Below, piece by piece: positions 1 through 12,301 of a stretch of DNA of 64,000 bases. Position numbers and translations under genes: made by a program. The notes beneath the pieces were generated by a model. The model was given only the letters and a program-made list of their open reading frames with translations. It did not search any database and was not told the origin of the DNA. Position 1 is the first letter of the stretch; each line of letters begins with the position of its first letter. The stretch comes from Capsicum annuum (lineage: Eukaryota > Streptophyta > Magnoliopsida > Solanales > Solanaceae): contig NC_061119.1 in NCBI RefSeq assembly GCF_002878395.1, forward strand, positions 20,593,792 to 20,657,791. The letters are read 5' to 3'.

Positions 1-2412
1 GCCAGGACGACGGATTGTTAAGCTACGATGGACCAGCGTTGAGACCGTCGCTATTAAGGTAGTGTGGTCTCATCTTAGCCATTGAACAATGAAAGATCCG
101 ATAGACTGCCGACCTACGATAGGCCGTCGATCCAACCATCGCATCGAGGTAGTATGTTCTTTTTTTGGTCATCGTGCGATGGACGACCCGACGGACCGTT
201 GGACTTACGACGGACCATCACTCCGACAGTTGAAGACCCCATTCAGTATTTTTAGCTCATTTTTAATATGGTTTTTTGGTCTTTTCCACTCTTTTATCAA
301 TCATATATATTCTAAACAAACTTGATAGCCTCATTATCTCCCAAAACATCTAAAGGCTAGGGTTTCTCTCTCAAGAGTAAATCTAAAAGCCTTCTTCAAG
401 AAATCGAAGAACTCACCATGGATTCTTCAAATTGAGTTGAGATTTGAGTTCCCCAAGTTCAAAGGTTGGAAGAACTCTCTCTCAAGAGTAAGAATAAGAG
501 TTTAGAGCAAGCTCGTTCATCAAAATTCATAATTTAAGGTATGTGGGGTTTTGAACATGGGTAATCCTTTTACCTTTGTGTGCAAAGGATTACTTAAACT
601 ACAATTTCTCTGCAATTTATGAGATTTTAAATGAAATTTATTTGGGTTTTTTCACCCATTGTTATTGGTTGCAAGATTTCGATGTTTCTTATGAATTGAG
701 AGTCTAATGGCCAGATTTTTACATATTTTCTTGACAAATTGCAGCCAGTTCTATATCCCGTGATTTTAATCCTAGAGAAATTAATAGTTGAAATGTTTGA
801 GATATTGAAGTATATAATTATGTTGAGATTTTGAGACACATTGCTGAAATTTCCAGATTTCTACATGGGTTATGAATCTATATGCTATCTATTATGCTTT
901 TTATGAGTTTTAACTTGAAATTGAATTATGGGTTATTAAACCCTACTTGAGACTTGCAATTTTATGAACTATTATGCTATAAGCACCCATGATTTGAGTA
1001 TTCTGAGATTGTTGTGAAATTTTTTGACCTAATGGTCATTGAGCTTTGAAATCCAATTTCCTACATAAGAGTACAAATTTTATTATTGGGTTTGTGGTGA
1101 ACCATGAGATTATTTCTAAAAGTGGATTTTTATAAGATGAGTGTAGATAATCTAAAGTGAGTAGTATTTAGCACCAAGTGGATAAATTACTATGATTTAT
1201 TACCCCAAAAATATGTGCCACCATAGGTTAGGCCTGAGGCGGAGTTTATGATTAATTTTTGGCCTATGGCCGAATTGATATTGGGCCCGATGCTGGGTTT
1301 GTTTAGTTATCACTGGACCTAGGTTATACTCTCTGGTAAAAGTATGATGGCTCTCCCTAACGTGAGGTCTCTTCCTTAGGAGGACAAAATGTTGGATTCC
1401 TTGTAGATCGCATGGTTTATGTCGGTTAAGAGAAACACCCAAAACTAAAGTATTTTCAATTAAGATAAGATATTTTTTCCTTTAAAACTAAAATATTTTT
1501 CCTTGATATGAGAATTTTTTCCTACAGCTTGAAATGAGATATTTTCCTAACGTGAATGAAATGCCTTCAAGTATGTTCCAAAGTTATATGATTTCGAATT
1601 CCAAGTATTTGAGTTCAAAAGAGTTATGAGTTCTTGAGCATTGAAGAAGTTTTACTCTTTATGAGACATATGCATGAGTTGAAAGTATTTCTTAAATTTT
1701 TCTTTAGCCTTTAGTAAAAGGAATAAGAGAAGATTACTGATTTCAAAGTTAAACTACAATGACTCATGAGATTTGAGTTACATGCTCCATTCTACATGAT
1801 TCATGAGATTTACATTTTATACTTATTCAAGCCATATGGATCATTACTTATTGCATACATTATTTGATTAAAGAGTATTGGTGATGTTTAATATAAATGC
1901 ATGCACCCCCATATACGCAGTACATTCCCAAGTGTTGATCCACATATACGTCTATGTGCTATATTATCTTATAATGTAGGTTTAGGTGCTCATTCCCAGC
2001 CTCGCTAGTGACTTTTGAGTACCTCTGTCTACATCCCTATAGTGGTAAGTTTTCATGGTTCAAGGACCTATCATTAGATATTTTAGCATTTAAGAGACCA
2101 TGTTATTCCTTTTAGCTCATTTTGAGTCAGTTAGGGACCTGTCTCAATGGCTCTCTAGTTCATAGATTAGTAGAGGCTTTGTTAGACTAGTTATCAAATT
2201 GTGGTTGTGTTGAGGTTTTTTGGTATTTCTTGGTCGTTTGGATTGAGCATTTTCTTTGTATTTCCTTTCATATGATATTACTATGCTAGTGTTTGAATTA
2301 TCTACTCTTGAAATGAGTGTTATTAGTAGAAACAGGCTCAAAGAGTTTGTTTGGGGTAACTTATTGCCTGAAGCATCGTGTGACACCCGAGAGTCGATTT
2401 TGGGTCGTTACA
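1..2412 (+). repeat. 5' LTR of element A (partial)
   Basis: It matches 7,802-10,199 throughout and ends in GTCGTTACA just before the primer-binding site, giving the expected CA end. Bases 1-235 hold a GC-rich series of imperfect GATGGACCGTCG-like units with dyad symmetry. A GGTATGTGGGG motif lies at 539-549, shared with other LTR families here. Blocks around 1,225-1,330 and 9,030-9,130 repeat short 'GGGCCTGAGGCCGA'-like phrases. No protein is encoded; the short open frames are incidental. Confidence 0.88.
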
Positions 2413-2416
2413 AACA

Positions 2417-2428
2417 TGGTATCAAAGC
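2417..2428 (+). promoter_or_regulatory. Primer-binding site of element A
   Basis: TGGTATCAAAGC begins five bases after the LTR. It differs by one base from TGGTATCAGAGC, the complement of the 3' end of initiator tRNA-Met used by most plant LTR elements. It fixes the LTR boundary and the + orientation. Confidence 0.85.
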
Positions 2429-2622
2429 CTAAGGTTATAAAGGAGTCCTAGGGAGTCTAACTAGTCGTGTTGAGTAGATTCTTGATTATCGGTCTGTAGC
2501 GTGCCACATCAATGAGCAAGAGGCTTCAAGGTATTTTTTGAAAATTTATTTCTTTCTTTCGAATGCTACCGTGCCTACAATTGTCTCTCTCATCTTATAA
2601 TTTGTGCTCTTCTATTTCAAAA

Positions 2623-3700
2623 ATGCCTATTCAAAGAGCGAATGCTTGCAGGAACGATAATGAGTAACCCCCACCTGTTGATCCTTTGAATGAGACTGTC
2701 TTTTGCAAAATTTCAAGCGCCTTTTAGGCGTTAGCCCAAGCTCTCACCGCCAATGTTTAGGCCAATAACTAGACTATAGTTACAAATCAGCAGGGAGGTA
2801 ATGTAGCTATGACTAGGTTTTATGATTCTATGCGGATGAATCCACCAGAGTTTTATGGGTCTAAGGCAGCTGAAGACGCACAGTTGTACCTTGGGGAGGT
2901 TAGAAAGATCACGTAGGTGATGGATATTTCTGAGGAAGAAAGTGTTGGGTTGGCATCTTACAGGTTGAAGGACATAGCTTATGACTGGGTCATACCATAG
3001 AGGAAGGGTAGAGGTAAGGCTGTTGCTCCTATGCTTTACAGGTGTTCCATGATGCATTATTGGACAAGTTCTTTCTAGTAAAGATAAGAAAAGCAAAGAT
3101 TGAGGAGTTTATGAACTTGAGGAATGGCTACATGACTGTTAAAGATTACTTCTTGAAGTTTAACCAGTAGGCCAAGTAGGCTCTTGATTTAATTTCTGAC
3201 ACCCGAGCTAGTATGAGTAAGTTTGAGACCAGTGTTTCTGGGTTGGTACTGAAGGAGTGTAAGACTGCGATATTGCATCGGAATATGGATCTGGCTAGGT
3301 AGATGACGCATGCCTAGTAGATAAAAGCTGATAAGATTAGGGAGAGAGATAGGGTGAGGGGTAATAAGAGAGCTATATCTGAACAACATGATTTTAGTCA
3401 ACCTAGGTTCCATAAAGGAAACCGCCTTCAGTTTAGGAGACATTTGTCTATACCAGTGCCTTCATTAGCTAGTGCTCCCATGCCTTGAGGTTGGCAGAAG
3501 CAAGGGGGCAGGTCCTTTATGTCTAGGTAACACAACAGTATTGGTAAAAGGCCTTGTTATCCTTCTTGTGCTAAGTGTGCTAGGTATCATCCCAGTGAGT
3601 GTTTCATAGATCTAAGGGGTTATTTTTGTTATTGCAAGTAGGGCCATAGATTTAGAGATTGTCCTCACGCTAGACAGGGGAACAGAGATGCCCGACCTTA
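2623..3700 (+). pseudogene. gag remnant of element A
   Basis: The ATG at 2623 opens a Gag-like frame (MPIQRANACRND). The chromovirus capsid motif appears near 2,820-2,870 as FYDSMRMNPPEFYGSKAAED. A CCHC zinc knuckle lies near 3,620-3,670 (CYCK, then GHRFRDC) with a stop inside it. There are numerous in-frame TAG stops, for example at codons that should be CAG (Gln) near 2,910, 3,168, 3,176, 3,299 and 3,316. Gag would normally form the particle; this copy cannot. Confidence 0.85.
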
Positions 3701-6700
3701 AGCATAGGCTACTAGTGCACCAGCTCACGTACCCCGTCCCATCCCTACTCAGAGCGCTTCATCTAGCACTGCTGGAGATCTGCACCAGAATAAATTCTAT
3801 GCCTTACCATCTTGTCAGAAGCAGAAAGACTCTCCCGATGTTGTTACCAGTATGCTCCATGTCTTTTGCTTTGATGTCTATGTGTTGTTGGACCCTAAGT
3901 CAAGTCTCTCTTATGTGACCCCACTTGTAGCACTAAATTTCAAAATGAGTCCTAAAAAGATTCCTGAGCCTTTCCTAGTTTCCACACCTGTAGGGGCATC
4001 CGTTGTCGCTAAACAAGTGTATATAGATTGTCCTGTTACTATTCTTCATAGAGTCATACTTAAGGATTTGATAGAGTTAGACATGATGGATTTTGACCTA
4101 TTCTGGGTATGGATTGGCTTCATTCTTGTTATGCATCTTTAGACTGTCATACCCATACATTTAAGTTTTAGTTCCCTGATGATCCAGTTTTTGATTGGTC
4201 TGGGACTTCAGTATCTCCCAAAAGTCATTTTATCTCCTATGTCAAAGCCAGAAATTTAATATCCAAGGGTTATATCTATCACCTAGTTAGAGTAAAAAAA
4301 AATTAAGTCTGAGGCTCTAACTATTCAGTCATTTGAAATTGTTAATGAGTTTTCAAATATTTTTTTAGGAAGATCTCTTAGGGATACCTATCGATAAAGA
4401 TATATAATTTAAGACTGACCTTTTTCCTGATACTCAGCCTATTTCTATTCTGCCATATCGTATGGCACCTGCGGAGCTTAAGGAGTTGAAAGAGAAACTC
4501 AAAGATATTTTAGACAAAGGTTTCATGAGGCCCAATATTTCTTCTTGGACGCACCTATACTATTTTTATGGAAGAAAGACGGTTCTTTGCGTATGTGCAT
4601 TGACTATCGTCAGCTTAACAATGTCATAATAAAAAATAAGTATCCTCTTCTGAGAATTGATGACCTGTTTGATCGGTTGTAAGGTGCAAGTTATTTCTCA
4701 AAGATAGACCTTAGATCTGGCTATTACCAACTTAAAGTGAGGGAATGTGATATTCTAAAGACAGCCTTTCGAACCCGCTATGGTTACTTTGAGTTTTTCG
4801 TAATGTATTTCTGGCTAGCCAATGGCCCAACAGCTTTTATGTACCTCATGAATCGAGTGTTCAAGAAATATCTTGATATGTTTGTAATAGTTTTCATAAA
4901 TCACATCCATGTCTACTCCCATAATGATAATGACCAGGCGAATCATATTAGAATTGTCATGCAAACCCTCAGAGATCACCAGTTGTTCACGAAATTCTTT
5001 TAGTGTGAATTTTGGCTAAGGTCTGTAGCCTTTCTGGGTCATGTTATTTCAGTCGAAGGTATTAGAGTTGATTCCTAAAGATAAAAGTTGTAAGGAATTG
5101 GCCTCGGCCCATCTCTCTGTCTGATATTAGAATTTTCTTAGGTCTAGCGGGTTACTTACACCGTTTTGTTGAAAGTTTCTCTTCTATTGCATCTCCTATG
5201 ACCTGGTTGACTTAAAAAAAAGTTAAGTTCCAGTGGTTAGATTCCTATGAGAAGAGTTTTCCATAGTTGTAGACTCAACTTACTTTAGTCCCTATGTTGG
5301 CTTTGCCTTAGGGTATAGATGGTTTTGTGGTGTATTGTGATTCTTCTAGGGTTGGCTTGGGCTTTGTGTTAATGAAAAGAGGTAAGGTTATAGCCTATGC
5401 CTCTAGGCAGTGGAAGTCGCATGGGAAAAATTACCCGACCCATGATCTTAAATTAGTAGTTGTGGTCTTTTCTTTGAAAATTTGGAGACATTACCTTTAT
5501 GGTGTCTATGTTGATGTGTTTACTGTTCATAAGAGCCTGCAGTATGTGTTTACTTAGAGGGAGTTGATCCTTAGGAAGATGAGGTGGTTAGAGTTGTTAA
5601 AAGACTATGATATGGGTGTGTTGTATCACCCTAGGAAGTCTAATGTAGTGTGTTGTATCTCTATGGGTAGTGTTGCTCATGTAGAGAAAAGCAAGAAGGA
5701 GTTAGCTTGTGATGTATATTATCTAGCTAGATTGGGTATTAGGTTGCTTGATTCAGCTGGGGGGAGTACGTTGGGGCAGAGTAGTTTTGAATCCTCTTTA
5801 GTTTTGGAAGTGAAGAAGAAGGAAGATAGGGATCCTAGTTTTGTCAGACTGTATAAGTTTGTTAAGGGACAAAAGGTAGATGTTTTATCCGGAGGGGGAG
5901 ATGGTGTGTTGAGATTGCAAGGTAGATTATGTGTTCCTTGTGTTGATGATCTGAGGCAGAGGATTATTGCTGAAGTGCAAGGTATGCGGTATTTTATTCA
6001 TCCCGGCGCTACCAAGATGTACCACAACCTATTGCAGATCTATTGGTGGAATGGTATGAAGAAGGATATAGATGAGTTCGTAGCAAAGTGTGGAACATAC
6101 GAACAGGTTAAAGTAGAGCACCAAAGACCTGGTGGTGTGATGCAAGAGTTTGGAATACCCACTTAGAAGTGGTAGGTGGTGAATATGGACTTTGTGACTA
6201 GGTTACCTCTTTCGCATCATCATCATGATTCTATTTGGGTTGTTGTGGATAGGCTGACTAAGTCCGCGTATTTCTTGCCCAAGCATACATCTTAAACAAT
6301 GGAGGATTATTCTAGATTGTATATCCAGGATTTAGTCAGGCTGCATGGAGTTCCCTTGTCCATTATTTAGGATAGGGGCACGCAATTTACTTCTCAATTT
6401 TGGAGGGCGTTTCAGCAGGGTCTTTGTACCCAAGTTCTTTTGAGTTTCTCTTTTCATCCACAGATAGATGATCAGGCTGAGAGGACTATTCAGACCCTGG
6501 AAGATATGTTGAGGGAACATTCTCTTGATTTCAAAGGTAGTTAGGCTAAGCATTTACCATTGATAGAGTTTGCCTATAACAATAGTAACCATGCTAGCAG
6601 TGGGATGGCATCATTTGAGGCTTTGTATAGTAGGATATGTAGATCACCCATAGGTTGATCTGAAGTGGGTGAATCTGTCGTGACTGGGACTGATGCAGTG

Positions 6701-7260
6701 TTTGAAGCTCTGGATAAAGTTAAGTTGATTAGAGAGAGGTTAAAGACCACCTAGAGTCATCAAAAGCCTTATGCCGATGTGAGCAGAAGAGATCTTGAGT
6801 TTGAAGTAGGTGATTTGGTATACTTGAAGATTTCACCTATGAAAGGGGTGAAATAGTTTGGTAAAAAGGGAAAGCTTAGTCCCCATCATGTTGGCCCGTA
6901 TAGAGTCTGGAGCCGTGTTGGTCAGGTGGCCTATGAGGTTGAGTTGCCCATAGAGTTATCAGCTGTCTATCCTGTATTTCATCTCTCTATGCTTAAAAAG
7001 CATATTGTGATTCTGCTATAGTAGATCCCTCAAAGAGTGCTAATATTCAGAACAGTCTTTCATTCGATAAGATTCCTATTGAGATCCTAGATTTTCAGAT
7101 CCGTAGACTGAGGAACACAGAGGTTCCCTTGGTCAAAGTATTGTGTTGGAACCAATTAGTTGAGGGCGCTACTTGGGAGGCAAAATCAAATATGCTAGAC
7201 AAGTACCCATACCCCTTTTCTGTGAGTTTAGATAAATCTGAAGGTATTGTAGTTCCTTAA
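3701..7260 (+). pseudogene. pol remnant of element A: protease, RT, RNase H, integrase, chromodomain
   Basis: Protease: a VLLDPKSSLSYVTP segment near 3,885-3,925 replaces the usual DxGS/T core. [12 protein letters not shown] near 4,590, and [15 protein letters not shown] near 4,700-4,740. The catalytic FIDDI position near 4,890-4,910 reads FINHIHVYS, so both metal-binding aspartates are lost. RNase H: a [15 protein letters not shown] segment at 5,327-5,370. Integrase: zinc-binding region near 5,995-6,110 and DDE core 6,185-6,650, including TIQTLEDML. A chromodomain-like tail follows at 7,065-7,215 (PIEILDFQIRRLRNTEVPL). The frame breaks repeatedly. Confidence 0.88.
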
Positions 7261-7440
7261 TTTAGCCCTTCTAATATAAAGTTCAACTATGCATCTATTC
7301 TTGAATGAGTTCTTGCAATTCCTGAGGTATTCAAGAGTTTAGACTGATTTTGAGCCATTTAGCAAATTGCTTCAACTATGTGTACTTTGTTTTTCCTGTG
7401 TTTCTAGTCTAACTAACAACATTCGAGGACGAATATTTCT

Positions 7441-7453
7441 AAAGGAGAGATAT
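7441..7453 (+). promoter_or_regulatory. Polypurine tract of element A
   Basis: AAAGGAGAGATAT lies directly upstream of the 3' LTR TGTAAGACCCC. This is the position where plus-strand DNA synthesis is primed in LTR elements. The AGGAGAGATAT form is close to the AAGGGGGAGATAA form of elements C and D. Confidence 0.75.
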
Positions 7454-10199
7454 TGTAAGACCCCGTAAAGTTCCCTCATAGTCTGAGCCGTAGAGGGTGT
7501 CAAGCAAAGTGTAATTCTATCCCTAAAAGATTGAGAAAAGACTTCCCAAGTGATTGGTTTATAAACCATATATAATTTTCTTAAATTTGACTATTTCTCA
7601 TATAGAATATTGAATTATCTTTCCAATGATATGAATTTCGTCCAAATCCAGTATCGGGGTGAGAAATTATGGCCATTTTACTGAGAGTTGTCTGAACCAT
7701 CCAGGTGCAATGAAAGATCTGATAGACCATCGAGTCTGCAACGGACCGCCACTCGAACCATCGCGACCAAGGTAGAACTCCATTTCCAGGCCCAGGTGCG
7801 ATGGCCAGAACGGCGGACCGTCAAGGCTACGATGGACCATCACTGAGACCATCGCCACTAAGGTAGTGTGGTCTCATCTTTGCCATCGAGAGACGGATGA
7901 TCTGATGGACCATCAGACCTGTGATGAACCGTCGATCCGACTGTCGTATTGAGGCAGTAGGTCCCTTTTCTGGTTATCGTGCGACGGATAACCCGACGGA
8001 CCATCAGACATGCGATGGACCGTCGCTCCGACCGTCACAAACCCCGTTCAATATTTTTAGCTCATTTTTAAAATAGTTTTTCATTCTTTTCCACTCTTTT
8101 ATCAACCTAATATATTTCAAACGAACTTGATAGCCTCATTATCTCCCAAAACATCCAAAGGCTAGGGTTTCTCCCTCAAGAGCAAATCTAAAATCCTTCT
8201 CCAATAAATCCAAGAACTCACCATGGATTCTACAAATTGAGTTGAGATTTGAGTTTCCCAAGTTCAAAGGTTGCAAGAACTCTCTCAAGAGTAAGAAGAA
8301 GAGTTTGGAGCAAGCTCGTTCATCCAAATTCATAATCTAAGGTATGTGGGATTTTGAAAAAGGGTAATCCTTTCACCCTTATGCCCAAAGGCTTATTTAA
8401 ACTACAATTTCTCTGCAATTTATGAGATTTTACATAAAATTGAATTAGGGGTTTTCACCCATTGTTATTGGTTGTAAGATTTTGATGTTTCGCATGAATT
8501 AAGAATCTAATGGCATGATTTCTACATGTTTTCTTGAGAAATTGTAGCTGGGTTTATACCCCATGATTTTAATCCTTGAGAAATTAATAGTTGAAATGTT
8601 TGAGATGTTGAATTATATAACTATGTTAAGATTTTGAGACAAATTGCTGAAATTTCCAGATTTCTACATGGGTTATGAATCTATATGCTATCTATTATGC
8701 TTTTGATGAGTTTTAACTTGAGATTGAATTATGAGTTATTAAACCCTACTTGAGACTTGCAATTTTATGAAATATTATGCCATAAGCACCCATGATTTGG
8801 GTATCCTGATATTGTTGAGAAATGTTTTGACGTAATGGTCATTGAGCTTTGAAATCCACTTACCTATATGAGAGTACTGATTTGATTATTGGGTTCGTGG
8901 TGAACCATGATATATTTTCTAAAAGTGGATTTTTACTAGATGAGCGCAGATAATCTAAAGGGATTAGTATTTAGCACCGAGCGGGTAAGTTACTACGTTT
9001 TCTTACCCCAAAACTATGTTCCACTGTAGGTTGGGCTTGAGATCGTGTTTATGATTATTATTGGGCCTAAGGCTGAGTATATATTGGGCCTGAGGCCAAG
9101 TTTTTTTAGTGATCACTGGACCAAGGTTATACTCCCTGGAAAGAGTATGATGCCTCTCCCCAATGTAAGGTCTCTTCCTTAGGAGTAAAAAATATTGGAC
9201 TCCGTGTAGCTCGCATGGTTTATGTCGGTTAAGAGAAACTCCCTAAACTAAAGTATTTTTCATTCAGATAAGATATTTTTTTCCTTTAAAACTAAAATAC
9301 TTTCCCTTGATATGAGCATTTTTCCCTAAATCTTGGAATGAAATATTTTACTAACGTGAATAAAATGAGTTCAAGTATGTTCCAAAGTTATATGATTTCG
9401 AATTCCAAGTATTTGAGTTCAAAAGATTTATGAATTCTTGAGCATTGAAGAAGTTTTACTCTCCATGAGACATATTCATGAGTTGAAAGTACTGCTAACA
9501 CTTTCCTTTAGCCTTGAGTAATGAGAATAAGAGAAAATTACCAATTTCAAAGTTAAACTATGATGACTCACGAGATTTGTGTTACATGCGCCATTCTACA
9601 TGATTTATGAGCTTTACATTTAATACTTATTCAAGCCCTGTGAGTCATTACTTATTGCATGCATGATTTGATTAAAGAGTATTGATGTTGTTTTTTATAA
9701 ATGAATGCACCCCCACATACTCAGTACATTCCCAAGTGCTGATCCACATAAATGTCTATGTGCTACATTGTCTTATAATGTAGGTTCAGGTGCTCAGTCC
9801 CAGCCTCGTCAATTACTTTCGAGTACCTGTTGCTACATCCCTACAATGGTGAGTTCTCATGGTTCGAGGACCTATCACCCGACATTTCAGCATTTGAGAG
9901 ACTATGTTGTTACTTTCAGTTCATTTTGAGTCAGTTGGGTACCTGTCCCAATGGCTCTCTAGTTCATGAATTAGTAGAGGCTTTGTCAGACTAGTTATCA
10001 GATTGTGGTTGTGTTGTGGTTTTCCGGTATTGCTTGATCATTTGGATCGAGCATTTTCTCCGTATTTCCTTTCATATGATATGACTATGCTAGTGTTTGA
10101 ATTAACTCAAAGTAGAAACATGCTCAAAGAGATAGCTTGGGGCTACTTGTAGCCTTAAGCACTGTGTGATGTCCTGGGAGGCTATTTCGGGTCGTTACA
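7454..10199 (+). repeat. 3' LTR of element A (2,746 bp)
   Basis: It begins TGTAAGACCCCGTAAAG and ends GGGTCGTTACA, the TG...CA form of retroviral LTRs. It aligns with 1-2,412. From about 7,700 to 8,035 it holds the GC-rich dyad cassette (GATGGACC, CGTCG and GACCATCG units). The GGTATGTGGG motif is at 8,341-8,350. Several stretches of hundreds of bases are shared closely with the 5' LTR, but many substitutions and small indels indicate an old insertion. Confidence 0.9.
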
Positions 10200-10899
10200 T
10201 TATGACACCTCTTGAAACCCCCTATGTAATACCATAAATAGAGGTCTTGAGGAAGATGTTCTATATACTTTAAAGAAAAGATACTTATCTTATATTGCTC
10301 TTTTGTTATTTTGTTCTCTATTGTTCTTCTTGTTTTGTTCATTACATTACTAGTCTTGTTCTTAATATTGAAATAAATGCAAGAATTAGCTTACTCCAAA
10401 ACTATATTACAACAGTGGTTCTCTTGAACAATTTCATCCTAAAAAACTATGTTTTTTTCCTGATTTGTTTTGCTTGTTATTTAAATTATTTTATCAATAT
10501 TCATTGATTTTTCTCTGTCCAAGGTGTGTTAATCCTTTCGAGTTTAATGTTGTTGCTAGATACATGGAATAAGTTCTTGGGAAAATCTAAAATACACTAT
10601 TGAACTTTCATAAATTGCTCAACCTTGTCATTCCTTAATAGTTGATTTTATTATGTCATTGCCGTAACATATTTGGTTCATTCGTGCCACTAATCACTTA
10701 CAAAGAGTCCTACTACTATCAAATTTTTTCACGTGACATTATCTAAGCCCTTCATTATTTATCATCTCCTACCTTATTTTACGAGTGGCAAATGTGATCT
10801 ATTTTATTAAGTTTATTAGCATACTTGAGCCTTTTCCCAATCTCTTATCGCGTTCTAACCACTATTAACACCCATACCAATTGTAGGGGGGTGCGGATT
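10200..10899. other. Non-coding spacer between element A and the pararetrovirus
   Basis: I see no gene. A CATAAATAGAGG segment at about 10,232-10,243 followed by T-rich leader-like sequence to 10,350 has the look of a promoter/leader from another LTR or viral element, but no matching copy is in the window. The rest is unremarkable AT-rich DNA. A short G-run (GTAGGGGGGTGCGG) lies just before the viral boundary at about 10,885-10,898. Confidence 0.4.
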
Positions 10900-11002
10900 A
10901 GGTGCGGTAACTTTATTAAGAAATAAATAGTTATTGGGTAATAAGTATTTATTTCTATATAATGTATTTTTTGAATATTAGCGATTGAAATATTTTTCAT
11001 TT

Positions 11003-11815
11003 TTATCTTCTTGACTTAAGATGTTTTATTAATTCATATTCTAAATTAGAGATTATCGTAATCAAATTATCTAGTGTTCTAGGATCCTCGTTAGTACTAT
11101 GTAATCTTTTTTATTCTTGGTATAAACTATATAGTTGGATTTCGATTTCTTTTAATAATTTATTATTTTCAAACGATGTATCCATTAATTTATGTAATTG
11201 TTCAATGCTTTGTAGTAATATTCATTAACTATTTTTCTTCGTTTTTGTATTTTTTATTTTCATATATTTTATTAATATATTCAATTTTACTGATATTCAT
11301 ATTTTGAGGGGTGATTAAATGGTAATTGATTAAATGCTTTGCTATAATATTCTTTAGCTTTTTCTCTTAGTTTTTATAAGTCTTCTATATTATTTTTAAG
11401 ATATTCTAAATATTCTATATCTTTTGTTTTAAAATATTCAATTAAATTCGTTTTTATTAGGTTTTCCGTTTATCTTATTTATTCCATTTTTTGTTCCCAG
11501 TATTTTAGATATTCGTAGTTTATCATTTCATTCTTATAAAGTAATTGTATAATAATCTACTCTACTTGTATTATATTTAATATCTTGTTTGAGGTTATTA
11601 ATACTACTAACTATTTTTTCCTGTTCTCTTCTTAATGAATTTTTTAAACTACCGAAACTTTTATCTTTGCTTTTTTCTAAATTTTTCAAGGTTTTGTCTA
11701 TCTATTTTAATTTTTCTATTAGATTTTCCATTATTTCTCTAATTTGTTTTCTATAATCAATTTCTTTATGTAGCTCTTCTTGGTTTTCTCTAATTTTCTT
11801 AATATATTCTGACAT
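11003..11815 (-). pseudogene. Pararetroviral ORF2-like region (coiled-coil protein)
   Basis: The ATG at 11,815 opens a Lys/Glu/Ile-rich frame (MSEYIKKIRENQEELHKE), predicted by eye to be helical and coiled-coil, and the last stop is at 11,003-11,005. Several in-frame stops and a frameshift interrupt it. It overlaps the ORF1 stop (11,818-11,820) closely, the packed arrangement typical of caulimovirids. A segment near 11,300-11,330 reads LPFNHPSKYEYQ. The function of this small protein is not known to me; an accessory virion-associated role is only a guess from position and helical character. Confidence 0.6.
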
Positions 11816-11817
11816 TT

Positions 11818-12301
11818 TTAGTCTGTATAATATCCATCTGAATCTAAATAGTATTGATGTTCATAATATATGCGTAAGTTTTCTACACTGTTTAATAATT
11901 CTTCCTCTTCATAATCTTGTAATTTTTCCCATATTATTTTCTTTATGTCTATGATTTCTATATCTCTAAGTATATTTATAAAACAACTATTTTAATATCA
12001 TCTGTCATTTAAGTTTGATTAAACGTTTTTTCATAGTATTTTTCAGTTGCTTGTTTTAGTCTAAGTAGTTCTTGCATATTTTCATTAAGAAATTCTATAT
12101 ATTTTATATCTTAAGTTTCCATGTATTTGTCTAAGAGTAGTTAGGTAGGCAAGGTATGTAATTTATTCTAGTCATATAATATTTACCAAATGCTTTTTGT
12201 AACATGATTTTTCTTATATCTACTACTTTTATATGCTTAAGTGAATACAAAATAAGTATTTTAAATTTATCTACCATTTCGTCAGATAAATAATTATTCA
12301 T
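11818..12301 (-). pseudogene. Pararetroviral ORF1-like region
   Basis: This is the first ORF after the leader. The ATG at 12,301 starts MNNYLSDEMVDKFKILIL and the region ends near YYLDSDGYYTD, with its stop at 11,818-11,820 just upstream of the ORF2 ATG. An early stop falls near 12,134 and the frame shifts later. A second, more open copy of the N-terminal part lies at 39,505-39,696. I do not recognise a domain; the position fits the small ORF of unknown function at the start of solendovirus genomes. Confidence 0.6.

Larger units (their letters stand above)
1..10199 (+). mobile_element. Element A: degenerate Tekay/Del-type chromovirus (Ty3/Gypsy LTR retrotransposon), 5' end outside window
   Basis: The order is LTR, PBS, gag, protease, RT, RNase H, integrase, chromodomain, PPT, LTR, which is the plant chromovirus plan. 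The two LTRs align along their length; window base 1 corresponds to about 7,802 in the 3' LTR, so roughly 350 bases of the 5' LTR lie outside. The long LTR (2.75 kb) and the C-terminal chromodomain-like segment fit the Tekay/Del clade. Every protein region carries stops or frameshifts, so the copy is dead. The 3' LTR ends at 10,199; the 5' flank needed to test a target-site duplication is not in the window. Confidence 0.9.

Noticed and set aside
89..325. 78-codon open frame
   Set aside because: It lies in the GC-rich cassette of the element A LTR and has no protein features; the equivalent region in the 3' LTR is not open.
10200..10360. CATAAATAGAGG with T-rich leader as a promoter
   Set aside because: There is only one copy and no gene downstream; chance AT-rich text cannot be excluded.
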